From: Cryptomeria japonica
Taxonomy: Eukaryota; Streptophyta; Pinopsida; Cupressales; Cupressaceae
NCBI RefSeq assembly: GCF_030272615.1
Contig: NC_081414.1
Span: forward strand, 817,728,396 to 817,792,395
DNA: 64,000 bases
Reading direction: 5' to 3'
This document shows positions 24,802 to 36,720 of this stretch, one piece after another. Each line of letters opens with the position of its first letter. The stretch's first letter is position 1. The notes below the pieces were generated by a model that was given only the letters and a program-made list of their open reading frames with translations, ran no database searches and was not told the DNA's origin. Made by a program: the position numbers and the translations under genes.

Positions 24802-25588
24802 TGTTAGGATTCCCAAAGATATTGAGGGGCGGGGGGGGGGGGGGGTGAATCAGTATCTAACTGGTTAATTGATTTTCTTAACTTATTAAATGAGAAGCAT
24901 TCCAAAACTATGTACCGGTAAACCAAAATTAATGCAATAAATAAGAAAAACAACCACAACATGAAAGACACACCATAACACTATATTTTTAATGAGGAAT
25001 TCCGATGTGGGAAAAAACTCGGTGGGATTTGTGACCCACAATATTCACTTATTGACCAATAAGAGAATATTACTGTTACAATAAGGGCCTGCACATACAG
25101 GAAGGCCAACTACCTAAAGCTCACTGCTTACATACAAAAGAGAAGTCTCACTGACTTACAAAAATGGATTATAAAAATCCAATGTCATGTACTTCTACAA
25201 AAGGGCATCTGTTATGCCAGATCCAATACCGGTTTAAGCTTTGCAACTTCCAAAACCTTATACCAAACTCTGCCTTAGTATTCACACATATTATCCATCA
25301 TATATCCTACATACAAATGTTCTGTAAGATCTCATAGTTATATATGAGCCTTATTACAATACGCCTTGTCAGCTTTCAAAAAGATATTACAATTAATAAC
25401 ATTTTACAATAAATAAAATCCTATCGGCCAAGGTGTTGGTAATCAATCTTTTCGGTGCCGATGAATGTATGCCAGTGCAGAGTCTGCTAGTGTCGGTGCC
25501 TATCAGTATCATATGATTGTAAGGTTTCCATCAATGACAATACCTTCAATCACCTATAATTTCTCATTGGAATGTACATTTGCCAACA
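24802..25588 (-). repeat. 5' LTR of N1
   Basis: Plus strand starts tgttaggattccc and ends catttgccaaca. A G run of about 18 at 24829-24846 is an expanded form of the C tract near the LTR 3' end that all N and C1 LTRs share. The initiator-Met PBS (TTGGTATTAGAGC on the minus strand, one mismatch) lies at 24789-24801. Confidence 0.92.
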
Positions 25589-25593
25589 GATAC

Positions 25594-26420
25594 TCATTGT
25601 TCTTCATTTGGGATAAGACCTTTTAATGATACTCATAGAGAAGGTATCTCTACTTCTATTGGTAGTATTGCTTGTGATCCATAGATAAGAGAGAAAGGTG
25701 TGGCACTTGTTGGTGTGCGGATACTAGTATGGTAGGCTCATAGAGCAAGGTTCAATTGAATATGCCAATCTCTTCCAACATCATTCACTATGTTTTTGAG
25801 GATTTTCAGAATGGTTTTGTTTGATGCTTCTGCTTGCCCATTCCCTTGTGGATAGTAGGGTGTTGAAAATCTTTGTAGGATTTTGAATTTCTCACATAGC
25901 TCTTGGACATCTTGGTTCTTGAAAGGTCACCCATTATCAGTGATAATGGTCATGGATATTCCATAGTGACAGATGATGTAGTTCAAGATAAATGCAACAA
26001 TTTGTTTTCATGTGATATTGATGAGAGGTACTACCTCAATCCATTTTGTGAAATATTCTATAGCTACAAGGATGAATTTGTGACTATTGGATGAATAAGG
26101 ATTTATCTTTCTTACTAGATCAAGACCCCATTGGAAAAAAGGTCAAGATGTTGCTAAAGCATGAAGTTCTTATGCCAGTGCATGAATCAAATTCCTATGG
26201 ATTTGACATTGTTTGCATGTTTTAGCTATCTGAAAAGAATCTCGTTCCATAGTTGGCCAATAATAGCCCAAGCATATGAGTTTTTTTGAAAGGGTAAGAC
26301 CACTTGAATGAGTGCCACAAATTTCATTATGGACTTCACGTAAGCCCTTCTCAGATTCTTCTTGTTTGAGACATCTTAAAAGAGTACCGTCCAGACCTCG
26401 TTTAAAAAGGGTATCCATGA
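25594..26420 (-). pseudogene. G1 integrase, zinc-binding and catalytic core
   Basis: The HHCC domain is at 26170-26418 (VHNEICGTH then CKQCQIH). The core follows at 25600-26110: WGLDLV (first Asp), TDNG (second Asp) followed by a TGA where Arg (CGA) is expected, and QAEASN (Glu). The substrate-exit block LPIEVEIPSLR lies next to the N1 insertion. The catalytic triad is readable but the frame is closed by stops. Confidence 0.85.
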
Positions 26421-26649
26421 CAAGAGTATAATGGGAGGATTGACAAATAAATTTTCTCTTTTGATTCTTTGATAAGTCAGGAGGGAGGATATTATCTCAT
26501 GTATGTGTAAGTTTGGCCATAGCAAGAGGAATCATGCCCAACAAGGTCACAAGATAGTTTGGGAATTAGGACAATTATGTGCAGGGTAAAAAAACTCTTC
26601 CACCAGGAATTCGTAACGCTCTTGAATTTCTCGTGTCTGAAGGAGAGAA

Positions 26650-27180
26650 GCAAGTGTTGCCATGGCATCTGCTGCTTTGTTTTCATTCCTTGGGATCTAC
26701 TGAAAAGTTATTTCTACAAAGTATTTCTTAACATCATCAACCATTTTCTTATAAGGCATTAACTTTTTATCCTTTGTTTGATAATCATCATTGATTTGAT
26801 TAATGATGAGCTAAGAGTCTCCAAAGACTTGAAGTTGTGTAATGTTCCATTCTATAGCCATTTTCATACCTGTAACCAAAGCTTCATATTCTTTTGTATT
26901 GTTGGTACATGGAAATCTTAATTTGTATGCTTTTGGAATTGTATGACCTTGTGGTGTGATGAATAGAATGCCTGCTCCTGATCCATGTTCTGTGTATGAA
27001 CCATCAAAGTATAATTGCCATGTTTTGTGGTGACCGTTAGGATATCAGCATCAAGAAACTCAATTTGTAAAGGATGATCATCTTGAAGTGGTGCCTCTGC
27101 TAGTTGGTCTACAGTGACTTGCCCCTTGATAGCTTTTCTGTCAATATACTCAATATCAAACTCACTTAGAATCATGATCC
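26650..27180 (-). pseudogene. G1 second RNase H-like domain (aRNH, Tat lineage)
   Basis: Minus-strand reading gives LSEFDIEYIDRKAIKGQ, QLAEAPLQDDHPLQIEF, then LYFDGSYTEHGSGAGILF, KEYEALVTGMKMAIEW and VFGDS followed by TAG. The Asp of FDGS, Glu of EYEAL and Asp of FGDS are RNase H catalytic positions. A second RNase H between the normal one and integrase is known from Tat-lineage Gypsy elements. One frameshift near 27000 separates the two halves. Confidence 0.85.
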
Positions 27181-28393
27181 ATTTTGCTAGTCATCCTATT
27201 AATGTTGTCTTGTTGATTAAATACTTCAATGGATAGATTTTAGCAATCAACTTGATGAAGTGAGATAGTAGATAGTGTCTTAATTTTTGAGAAGAAAAAA
27301 CTACCACCAAGCATGCTTTTTCTATTGGAGAATGGTTGATCTTGTATTCTACTAATGTTCTGTTGATATAGTAGATGGCTCATTCTTTTCCTTCATTGTC
27401 CTGTTGTGCAAGTAGAACTCCTAATAATACTTTGGTGTGGTATACATAGAGTAACAATGGATTTCCTGGAATTGGTGACATTAGGATGGGTGGTTGCACG
27501 AGATAGGCTTTGATCTTATTGAATGCATCCTCACATTGATGGTCCCACCTGAAATGAATATTTTTATGCAATAGATGAGTAAATGGTTGGCATTTATCTA
27601 CTAGCTGAGAAATAAATATTATGATTGACTGTAGCCTTCCTTGAAGTGATCTTAGTTGACCGATATTTTGGGGAGATGCCATTTACATGATTGCTTTGAC
27701 CTTAGCTAGATCTACTTCGATACCTCTAGCTGAAACAATGTATCCCGATAGCTTTCCTGAAGTGACACCAAAGGCACATTTCTTGGGATTGAGTCATAGC
27801 TTATATTGTTCTAACCTGTCAAATATCTAGTATTCCTATATGGTCTTCTTTGTTGTATGATTTGGCCAATATGTCATCCACATAATCTTCCATGGATGTA
27901 TGCATCATGTCATGGAATATCATTGTCATAGCTCACTGATATGTAGCACTTGCATTCTTTAGTCCAAAAGGAATGACGTTCCAATAGAAAGTACCCCATG
28001 GGCTTTCTTTTCTTGATCTTTAGGTGCTATTTTAATCTGATTGTATCCGGAGAAACCATCCATTAGAGAAAACATGGAGTGTCCAGCAGTTAAATCTACA
28101 ATGATGTCAATGTTAGGAAAAGGAAAGTCATCCTTTGGACATGCATTATTAAGATCTCTTAAGCGTGTGCATATTCTGATACTTTTATCTAGTTTAGAAA
28201 TAGGAATGATGTTGGATACCCATTGAGGATAAGCTACAGGTCTGATAAATCCAACATCCAATAATTTCTTTAGTTCTGCTTTGACTAGAAGAGCAATATG
28301 TGGATGCATTTTCCTTAATTTTTGTTTAACTACTTTGGCTCCTGGACTGACATTTAACTGATACATAATAAGATTTGGATCCAATCCTAGCAT
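27181..28393 (-). pseudogene. G1 reverse transcriptase and first RNase H
   Basis: RT begins with KLRKMHPHIALLVKAELKKL and VGFIRPVAYPQWVSN, then RDLNNACPKDDFPFPNID and MFSLMDGFSGYNQI. YVDD is encoded at 27873-27884 (EDYVDDILAKS). The connection QLRSLQGRLQSI and RWDHQCEDAFNKIKAYL leads into the first RNase H (LVVVFSSQKLRHYLLSH) near 27180-27400. Stops and frameshifts lie on both sides of YVDD. Confidence 0.92.
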
Positions 28394-29618
28394 GTCTACA
28401 TATGACTAGGCAAAATTTATTTGTCACCATTTGAAGAATTCCATATATTGTTGCATTTCTTGCTATGACAGAGAATTTGATGGATGGAGAATTTTTGGTT
28501 GCTCTGGTGTCCTAATGTTAAATGCCTCTATTGGTTCGATCAAAATGGATGACCTTTCTTGATAGTGTGTAGGTAAAGTGTCAAATCTCCCATCTTCTAG
28601 CACCTTGAGGAGGTTTTCACTATTAGATGCACCCTTTCTTTTTACTTTTTCTTGATCTAATGTTGCCAAGAAATGGTTTTCAGCATTAGACTTGATATTG
28701 TTTTCTTTATTTTCAATTTTGCGACTAGAAGATTTGGCACCCACTTGACTGGAAGATGTGTTGTTGAAATTCCTAGTGAAATTTGTTGTGGGTTTGATTG
28801 CATTAAGATATACAGATATGGCATGGTAATTAGGAAAGGTATCAATGGCAGTATGTCTTTCATTTTCCCAATCAATAAGTTCAGGGTAAATTAGAGGTAA
28901 GAGGTCATCAGGCTGAGATGTTTCAAGGGTATCAAGGGTCATGATAGATGTGTCAAAATTTTCAATATGTATGTCAATGTCTATAATGGTACTCTTGTCA
29001 GAATGACCTCGCACAAGGAGCTCCTAATTGTCCTCGATTAAGTCCAAGTTAGCTGAATGTGATTCTAATTCAATTGAGCTAGTTCCTAACATTTGCCCTA
29101 CATACGTGTGAACTACATCAACTCCTAAATCTTCTTCAAAGCAATTTTCTTCAGCTGATTCTTCAGAGTGATAGGAATCCCATTCCCATTCATTAGAATC
29201 TATCTCACTTGCAGCTTGCAATCGACAGATTTGTTCATATAGTGTTTGATTTGTTTCATCTACTTTTCTTTCTATATCTTTTCTTCTTTAATATTCAACC
29301 TCTTCTGGAATGAGATTGAGTTTTATCAACCTTTCTATGAGTTCTCCTTGAGTAGTACTAGGTTCATGCTTTTTTTGATTGAGAGTTAATGTTGTTTGGG
29401 AGGTGTTTTTAGTTTGTTTTTCCTATTGATTTGAAGCTTGCTTCTTTTGCTATTTCATGTTTGCTTGTGCTTGTTGCTTGGCTGGTAAATCTTCCCTTTC
29501 AATTGCAAGTTGTTCTTTTTTGTTTTCATATTCCTCTTGTTGTTGGTTGGACGATGTGTCTTCTAGTAGAGTAACTTGTCCATACCCTAAGCCTTCTTTG
29601 TCTATAGCCTACTGAGTG
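28394..29618 (-). pseudogene. G1 Pol linker, acidic and low complexity
   Basis: Open blocks at 28463-29014 (183 codons) and 29024-29221 (65 codons) are rich in Asp, Glu, Ser and Asn, with no recognised fold. They lie between the G-patch-like motif and RT and probably belong to the same polyprotein. No independent function can be assigned. Confidence 0.6.
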
Positions 29619-30510
29619 TAAGGTTGGATAGGTTCTGATATACCTTCTTTTCTTTTTCCTATAGGACCTGTTCTAGTGTATCCCATTTTTCAAAAAATAT
29701 TAAATCCTTTTCCATACTTTTTTGTGGGTATGCAAACATTATTGATCTTTTGTTGGACTTCTTCATCCTTGTATAGCCACTGTAGTACATCTTTGTCTTT
29801 TGTTTCCTCTGATAAGGTCCCAACACTAACAAATGCTCCATCAAATATTGGAAGATGTTTCACAATTGGTTGTTGTTTAAAGTTTGATGGTTTTTTATAG
29901 GACTTAGGAGAGAGTGGTAATTGTGATATTGAATATCCTTCATTCTCTCGATCTCTCATCTACATTTGTTTTTCCATACTTGACAAAATTGAGGCAAATG
30001 ATTTTTATTTGGATTGTGTGGTTGAAGATGATGCCTCCCTATTATGAGGAACAATGAATTCTTGAACTAGTTTGAGATTACTACAGTACTGAAATGGATT
30101 TGAATCTACTGAGATCGTGATTTCTTGCCCATTGTAGGGAAACATTAGGCACTAATGATATGTGGATTGAATAGCTTGTATGTCTTGTATCCATGGTCTT
30201 CCCAAGAGTATGTTGTATGATAACTCTAAGTCTAGAACTTGGCATGTTGTGTCTTTCTATAAAGGTCCCACTCTGATGGGTAACATCACAATTCCTTTAG
30301 AGGAACGCTCTTCTTCATCATAGGCTTTGATGGTGATCTTTTTCCGAGGATCAACTGTATCTTATGAATGATGACTTTGATATGAAAGGGAGAATTATGG
30401 GGATGTTTCAAGGACATGTTGTCTTCTTCGATAAATGATAAGCAGTGAGGGGTTGTGAGGTGCCCCACCATGGTTTGGAATTGATATATATCAAGATCTT
30501 TAGACACTAT
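29619..30510 (-). pseudogene. G1 protease region followed by a G-patch-like motif
   Basis: 30150-30260 reads LELSYNILLGRPWIQDIQAI, the flap-side end of a Gypsy aspartic protease (LLGRPW). Downstream in the element, 29640-29720 reads KYGKGFNIF, a TGA, then KMGYTRTGPIGKRKEGI, which fits the glycine spacing of a G-patch. A G-patch after protease is known in betaretroviruses and appears in some plant Gypsy polyproteins. The catalytic D-S/T-G itself was not located. Confidence 0.65.
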
Positions 30511-32230
30511 TGTATCTACTAATGCTTGTTCAAGAATTTCTTTGTGTGCAGGTGAGATCTTTAAAAGTTCTAAGATGGATATTTGTGTGGGCTTTTTCTA
30601 TAATTGCTCCACTAGATTATATTGTTACACAGTGGATGATATGTTAGTGGTAGGACCTAGAAAAACAACTTTAGCTTTGCTTCTGGTGATAGCATGAGAA
30701 GGTTCTTGATTTTTCTTTTCTTTTACTACAATCACATTTACCACATTATCATATGTATGAGCGTAGTTTACCTTTGCTTTACCCTTACCATTATGTGTTG
30801 CTGATGATTCACCCTTCTCATAGTTTGGAAGCAGAGTTTTAAAAGTTGTATGAGATTCGTTTGTAATATGTCCATCCATAGTTATTACTCCATTATCAAT
30901 AAAATCTTGGATGACATGTTTCAACCATTGACAATTATCCATGTGATGTCCCTTGTTTCGGTGGAAATCATAATAATGGTTATCATCCCACCAAGGGGGT
31001 TTTACTTGAGGTTCGTAGTTCCTTCCTTCTGGAAAAGTAATCAATTAGTTTTCAAGAAGTGTCTTTAGTGCTGACCCAAGTGGTTCACCAATGTTTGTAA
31101 ATTTCCTTTGAAAGAAGTTGTTGAAAGTTCATTTTTGGTGATTGTTGTTTTGTTGAGTTGTTGCTGAGTGAGTGGATAAATTGAAAACTGGTTATTTTGG
31201 TTTTACATTATTGTTATCCACTATTCCATTGTTGACGATATTTTGATTTCTATTCCAAAATTTAGGCTTATCATTGTTATTGTTGCTAACATTGTTGTTA
31301 GGAGGATTAACACACTCTTTGTATAGCTTCAACTCACCATTCTTTACCATAGCTTCTTCCATTCTGATACATTATCGATCATCTTTTCAAAATTTTGATG
31401 GAATTGCATTTTTAGATGATAACTCATTTGTCCATTTAGGTTGTCAATGAATATGTCTATCTTCTTGTATTTCAGCACCGTTCGAGGATATCATGAAGCT
31501 AATCATCTCCATCTCTGTAGAAACATCATGAAAGGTTCTCCACTCTTTTGTTTAGTGTTACATAAATTGAGCATTGTTACCTCATGTTGAATGTTGTAAG
31601 AGTACTGTGAAACAAACTTATCCACCAATTCTGTGAATGATCTAATTCCAGGTGGAAGTTTTGAGAACCATTCCATATCTAGTCCACTTAAGCTTTTTGG
31701 AAATAATCTCATTAGATAGGTATACTCAGCATGCAAAATTCTCGTATATGATCCTGGGATCAATGCTTCCATTATATTTATCATATCAAGGAGTTTCACA
31801 ACCTGTAGTAAATGGTATCATGTTTAGATTTCTATCAAAGGGGCAAGGACATATTTCTTGAAGCGAGTATCTTCTAACAGTTCCTCTTTGCATATCTTGA
31901 ATTTGTGTTTGCATCATTTGCATTTGTTGTGTAAGAGCTGTGATAGGATTATCAACATGATTTGTCCTTGTATGAGTGTGTGTTCTAGTATGATCTTGAT
32001 CTCTTCTTGTGTCATCTCAAACCCTTCTATTGTCTTCATTAGATTTGACATGGTTGAGAATGTCTATGTCATCCTTTTTGGGAATGGAAGTTTCCTCATT
32101 AGTTCTTGTGTTATTAGGAATTGATGTGTCATTCATTTTGAGACCAAAAATATCCTCATGTCATATCAGGGGAAGAGTCACTTCTCTTTTGTGCTAATTT
32201 TCTCATATCAAAATATTGGGGGAGTGTAGC
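30511..32230 (-). pseudogene. G1 gag with C-terminal zinc finger
   Basis: 31503-31799 contains LFPKSLSGLDMEWFSKLPPG then FTELVDKFVSQYSYN, the retrotransposon gag domain. 30625-31044 contains DDNHYYDFHRNKGHHMDNC, the Y/C-x2-H-x4-H-x4-C finger typical of this Gypsy group, here with the first Cys replaced by Tyr. Stops separate the blocks. The start codon was not identified. Confidence 0.82.
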
Positions 32231-34525
32231 ACCAGATCTAGCTAACATTAAGAAGTATTTTTCTTTTTCTCCCTCCAATATTTTCTCCATAAATTTATCA
32301 AATTTAGGATCTTGTTTGATTTCTCAGAGATGTTGTTCCGTTATTTCCCCTTCTTATTGTATTTCATTTTTCGAGTTCCATGTTCCTATAATCTTCAGTT
32401 ATTTTCAATGTTTCGATTTTCATTTCTACGATCTACCATCTATGCGCTCTAGTTAAAACGGGCATACACGTGTGTTTAGATATTGTGCTAGGATTCAATT
32501 GTCTAAAATTTGTTTTGATAAGTGATCAACTATCAATGTAAATGTGATAGAGTGATATGACACGAAAAGATGATTCAAGTTTTTAAAAGTTTGCAAGTTT
32601 TTTGATCTTCGATTTTGGAGTGTAATGATGATGATTTTGATAAAACCAAGTCCAATAGGAACGATATATCCTACGATGTGGGACAAGGTTTTCCTGACCA
32701 AATGTTGTAGTTTCATGATGGAGGATGATAGATCTTGATGAGAAACTATGTTTTGAGTGATCTGTTTATCAAAGAGGGTGATAATGCACTTTGAGATGTT
32801 TAGATCTTGAACTTGTTGAAGGCAAATACTTGAAAATATTGAGGTGTCTATTTCTAGAATCTGATTTGACAGATGATAACTTGACCAAGTGAACCAAGAA
32901 AACAATCTAAGCACATAATGACAAATATCAGGTGTTTATGCTCACTGTAAATTGACCAAACAAATATGATAGGTCTCAAAAGACATGGAAGAAGATAGCT
33001 CTGGACTGACAGAGACAAAAATTCATACGACACCTTATACAACTCTGAATGATGACTTAGACAAGCCAGTACGACAAACCAAAAATCTCGCACGACAAAA
33101 GGCATAAACTCGTACGATCTTTCTCATAGAACCAGACGACAAAAGATGACACAAAATTCTCTACCAAACTGACTCATACGACAATTCCCATTGGACTAGA
33201 TGATAAAAGATAACACAAAGTTTTCTACTAAGATGACACATACGACTAAGGACAGAACAGAGACAAAAATTTTGTTTGGACAAATTTTTGATCAATGAAG
33301 TTTGATGTTTTGCTTCTATTTTCTAATTTTTTAGATGTCTAATTTTCTATTTTAGGGATGAAGACACATCAAACATGTGATATGATAAGTAACCTCAAGC
33401 ACAACATGCTAAATCCTAAGGAAGTTGGCTAAGAGAGAAAACATTTGCTTGCAAAATTAGGTACACACCCAATAGCTAATCAGAATACGACCGTTGAGTC
33501 TCATGTAATGGATTCTCAACGCCATATTATCTGACTCCAAATGTTAATGGGGGCACGATATGGCAAGTGTCTTGGGAGAGTTACTATCTCTCTTGCACAA
33601 AGATTATCCCCCTTTCGGAGGGGAATCGGGTAGCCTCTATCTTAGGGTTCGTAGTAAGGGTTTCCATTTGAAATTACCCCTTGTAGTTGTGCAAGCACGA
33701 TTGAGGCCTATAGCCCTACAAAGTACCAAAACAAGAACTAGTCACACAAACATGATTGAGACCACGAGGCCCTACTAAATGTATGATATGAGAGATCTGA
33801 AAAGAGAAAACTCAAATAATCCCATCCTCCAAGACTTTAATCCCGAGAGGCCTATTTTTTAGAGTGAGTCAAAAAAGCTTAGGTCGAGTTGTACTCACTT
33901 GGGTCGTTCTCATAGGGCGATTACTTTTTCCCACTGTGATAGGCCTGCTAAAGTTAATCAAATATCAAACATAGAAGTGCTTCAAGGGTTGGGATTTCCG
34001 ATTTTCCAAATGGACAAGAGCATACTCTCCTACCTCTTAGACAACTTCTCAAACATAGAAAACAAGATGTTCATTTACCATTAGCAAAATAAGTGTGCCT
34101 AGAAAACTTAAAGAAGACACAAAGTTTGGTTGAGTCCTCCTAGGCAACCTGCAAAATAGATACATTAGTAGTCATGATGTGTTTTGATGAAATGAAGCTT
34201 TGACAAGCATAATCTTCAAAAATCGTCCTACAAAAACCAGTTAGGCTGTCGAAAAACTCACAAATAGACCAAGGTTAGCATTAGTAATAATCAAATTGAA
34301 GCATGAAAACCCTAAAATGCAATCTATTTTGAAAACATGGAAACATAAATTTGTACGACAATTCTCACCTGTTTGTATGACAATTCTCACATGCTCGTAC
34401 GAGGGAACAAAGGAGCTCATATGAGATAGAAAGGGAACTCATACGAAATTCTGATTTAGACCCGGCTAGAAACCTGCTAGATTGAAAATTTGATGATGTT
34501 AAGAGGCCGAAAATGAGATTTTCGG
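32231..34525 (-). mobile_element. G1 5' leader with repeated TACGA-type motifs
   Basis: 2.3 kb between PBS and gag with no convincing ORF. At least ten copies of a core tacga (usually catacgac or gtacgac) occur at 33020-33250, 33485 and 34345-34445, some in longer shared contexts such as tacgacaattctcac. Their crowding in the leader suggests a structural or packaging role, or a decayed minisatellite. Confidence 0.6.
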
Positions 34526-34545
34526 CCCCACGGTGGGCACCAAAA
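34526..34545 (-). other. Primer-binding site of G1
   Basis: On the minus strand TGGTGCCCACCGTGGGGC follows the LTR end directly. It differs from the initiator-Met PBS of the other elements here. I do not assign the tRNA. Confidence 0.7.
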
Positions 34546-35623
34546 TTTCATGCCTATGAAGTGTGATACCTATAGCTATCACCTCTTAAGAGATGTGAGT
34601 GGATTTGCTCTTAGATCTGGATAAGCAATCCCAGTGACTTGATTACACCTAGATGGAGGATTTGAAAGGGTGATGATGTGCAAGATATATGAGATTGATT
34701 ATGCTAGATTCATCCAAGAGTCTAATTAAGCTAATGATATGTATGATTAAGCTATGATGATGATGCAATTAAGCTAGAAAAGTGATCGATTAAGCTACAT
34801 GATTCAACAATTATGCTAGAAAATGATCAAATTAAGCTAAATATAAGATGCAATTTCCTATAACAACAATGCTCAAATGATATGCCTATAGTAACAATTC
34901 CTAAATTGATAATGAGAGGGGATCCTTTGTGCTCCAAAATGGGGGATATTTATAGGATTTCCAAGGCTAGGGGTGAGGTGGTAGGAATCAATGGTCAAGA
35001 CTGAGTCTGAAGATATCAAAGGTGAAATTGGAGGAGGTTGGAGAAGAGGTTGGAGGGAGGGACACTTGTCATCTCTGTGGTGACAAGTGTCAAGGAGCCT
35101 TGCTCATAAGAGGGCATGTGTCCAAGAGAGGAGACATGTGGCCAAAGTGCCATGTGTCTCAAGGGGAGAATATCCACACCATAGGAGGTTAGGATAAGGA
35201 GGTTAGAATGTGCAAGATAGGATAGGGTTAGGCAAACCCAAGGTTAGGTGGAATGGGTTAGGTTAGAGGGATGGTTAGGTTAGGTGGTTAGAAGTTAGGA
35301 GGCATGTGGGTAATTTGAATTTAAAAATTTAAATAATAGGAAAAGACTAATTAATTTTCAACAACTAATAAATTGATATGTTTTAATTAATTAGAGGATT
35401 AGAAGAATTGATTGAAATGGGGGGGGATTAATCAATTTGAATTAATTAATCAAAGGGGACTATTGAAATGAACCTATTAAATAATTCCTTAGATTTATTA
35501 ATAAGTAGATGAAAGGGAGAATTTAATCAAATTGCTAATGAATTCAATTAAATTAGGAAGGGGGATTAATTAAATAATTGCTTATTTAATTAATTATCTT
35601 CAGACCATTTTTAGGTGTATACA
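34546..35623 (-). repeat. 5' LTR of G1 (1,078 bp)
   Basis: Aligns along its length with 15754-16918 apart from the 87-bp extra segment in the latter. In element direction it starts TGTATACACC at the boundary with exon 9. The inner end has drifted from the expected CA. Confidence 0.9.
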
Positions 35624-35763
35624 AGAAATTCCCATGTTAATTCTTTAAGTAATTGGTCAACCATATAGTTGATGTGGTTTATTGCCTCTTCTTCTGAACA
35701 TTCAAGATGATCTATCATATAACAGGAAATTGTTGAGGTTGTCTATCCATGGAGTTTATCATC
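35624..35763 (-). pseudogene. Terpene synthase exon 9, 5' fragment
   Basis: Reads TTSTISCYMIDHLECSEEEA and then NHINYMVDQLLKELTWEF, the helix after the second metal-binding site in TPS enzymes. An in-frame TAG at 35743-35745 precedes it, at a position where relatives are expected to have Gln or Glu. The acceptor AAG at 35764-35766 is tentative. The exon stops at the TSD AGAAA (35624-35628), where the Gypsy LTR begins. Confidence 0.88.
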
Positions 35764-35862
35764 CTTCATTACCATAACAAATATGTTAATATGCTAATCT
35801 TATAAGTATAATATCATGTGGTTTTGGATCTAATCACCAATTTAAAAGAGAAAGAGTAAAAC

Positions 35863-36114
35863 CTAGTAATCATAAACATCATCAATTAAACGTGTACACA
35901 ACCATATGAGCTCATAGAATCTACGTTGATTATTAAATGTCTTCTGAATAGTGTTGTCTTCTAAATGTTGAGCTGCCAAGAGAAGAGGGTGCAACAATGA
36001 TGGTTCAATTGTTGCAGTTGTTGATGCAATCTTAAGGTACTCATTATAGGTTGGAGCATGTTTGCTTATGTTCCACGGTTCTTGTTGTAAACTAGCTTCA
36101 ACATAATCTGCCCA
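35863..36114 (-). pseudogene. Terpene synthase exon 8
   Basis: 84 codons starting WADYVEASLQQEPWNISKH and ending in LCTRLIDDVYDY followed by TAG immediately before the GT donor. The tail corresponds to the NSE/DTE metal-binding region; here it reads DDVYDY. The terminal TAG probably replaces a Gln codon (CAG). The acceptor is ATTTAG at the right edge and the donor is GTTTTA. Confidence 0.88.
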
Positions 36115-36720
36115 CTAAATCATAATAAACTTGAATTACTAATTCAATCTCCTAATTTTATTTCACAGTTTATATATTTAATTTGATCTTAAAAAGTACT
36201 CACAATAAATTTGTCCACAAAAATAATACAAAAATAATATCTCTTATATATTTTACATGCTTAGTGTACTTTCATTTCACTTACTTTTCTAAAAGAAATT
36301 GAAATTTTTAAGTATTATAAAGAAATAAAATTGAAATAAAATAAATACTATCAAATAATTAAATTAATTTTTAAATAATTTAAAAAATTTATGTTCACAA
36401 TAAAGTAAATAAAAATAATCTTATATTAAAGTAAAATAACTCTTAAATAAATAAAATATGATATCTATACTACTATTAATATTAGTTTCTATAATCCAAT
36501 ACTGATATATACAATAGTTCATATTCATGCAAACATGAGTATTATTTTAATAAATTATCTCAAATACCTCATCTATTTAAGGGTAGGTGTTGTATGGTAT
36601 TACAAAATCCTAATTGTGGTTGTACTTATTTAAATAGTAAATATTTTGTATCAGACCTTTCTAAAAAAGGCACTTCAACTGGAGAATCTAGAAGATTATT
36701 CATTCATGATACCATTTATA

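Larger units (their letters stand above)
18975..25588 (-). mobile_element. Non-autonomous LTR element N1 (Gag-like ORF-A plus ORF-B, no pol)
   Basis: 6,614 bp with TSD GATAC at 18970-18974 and 25589-25593, inserted in the integrase of G1. LTRs are 18975-19750 and 24802-25588. Order in element direction: 5' LTR, PBS, ORF-A (coiled coil and zinc knuckles), spacer with TATA-like box, ORF-B, PPT, 3' LTR. No RT, integrase, RNase H or protease is readable in the 5,051-bp internal region. It is the same family as N2 (50626-57194), with the same gene order and alignable proteins. Confidence 0.92.
15754..35623 (-). mobile_element. Ty3/Gypsy retrotransposon G1 (dual RNase H), nested host of N1
   Basis: 19,870 bp on the minus strand, flanked by AGAAA at 15749-15753 and 35624-35628. 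Without N1 it is about 13.3 kb. Order in element direction: 5' LTR (34546-35623), PBS, leader, gag with zinc finger, protease, G-patch-like motif, linker, RT, RNase H, a second RNase H-like domain (aRNH), integrase, 1.7-kb spacer, PPT, 3' LTR (15754-16918). RT before integrase is Gypsy order, and RNase H plus downstream aRNH is the mark of the Tat lineage. All reading frames carry stops and frameshifts, so it is dead. It sits in exon 9 of the terpene synthase in the same orientation as that gene. Confidence 0.93.

Noticed and set aside
33020-34445. CRISPR-like array from the repeated TACGA motifs
   Set aside because: The repeats are 5-8 bp, irregularly spaced and diverged, inside a plant retrotransposon leader.
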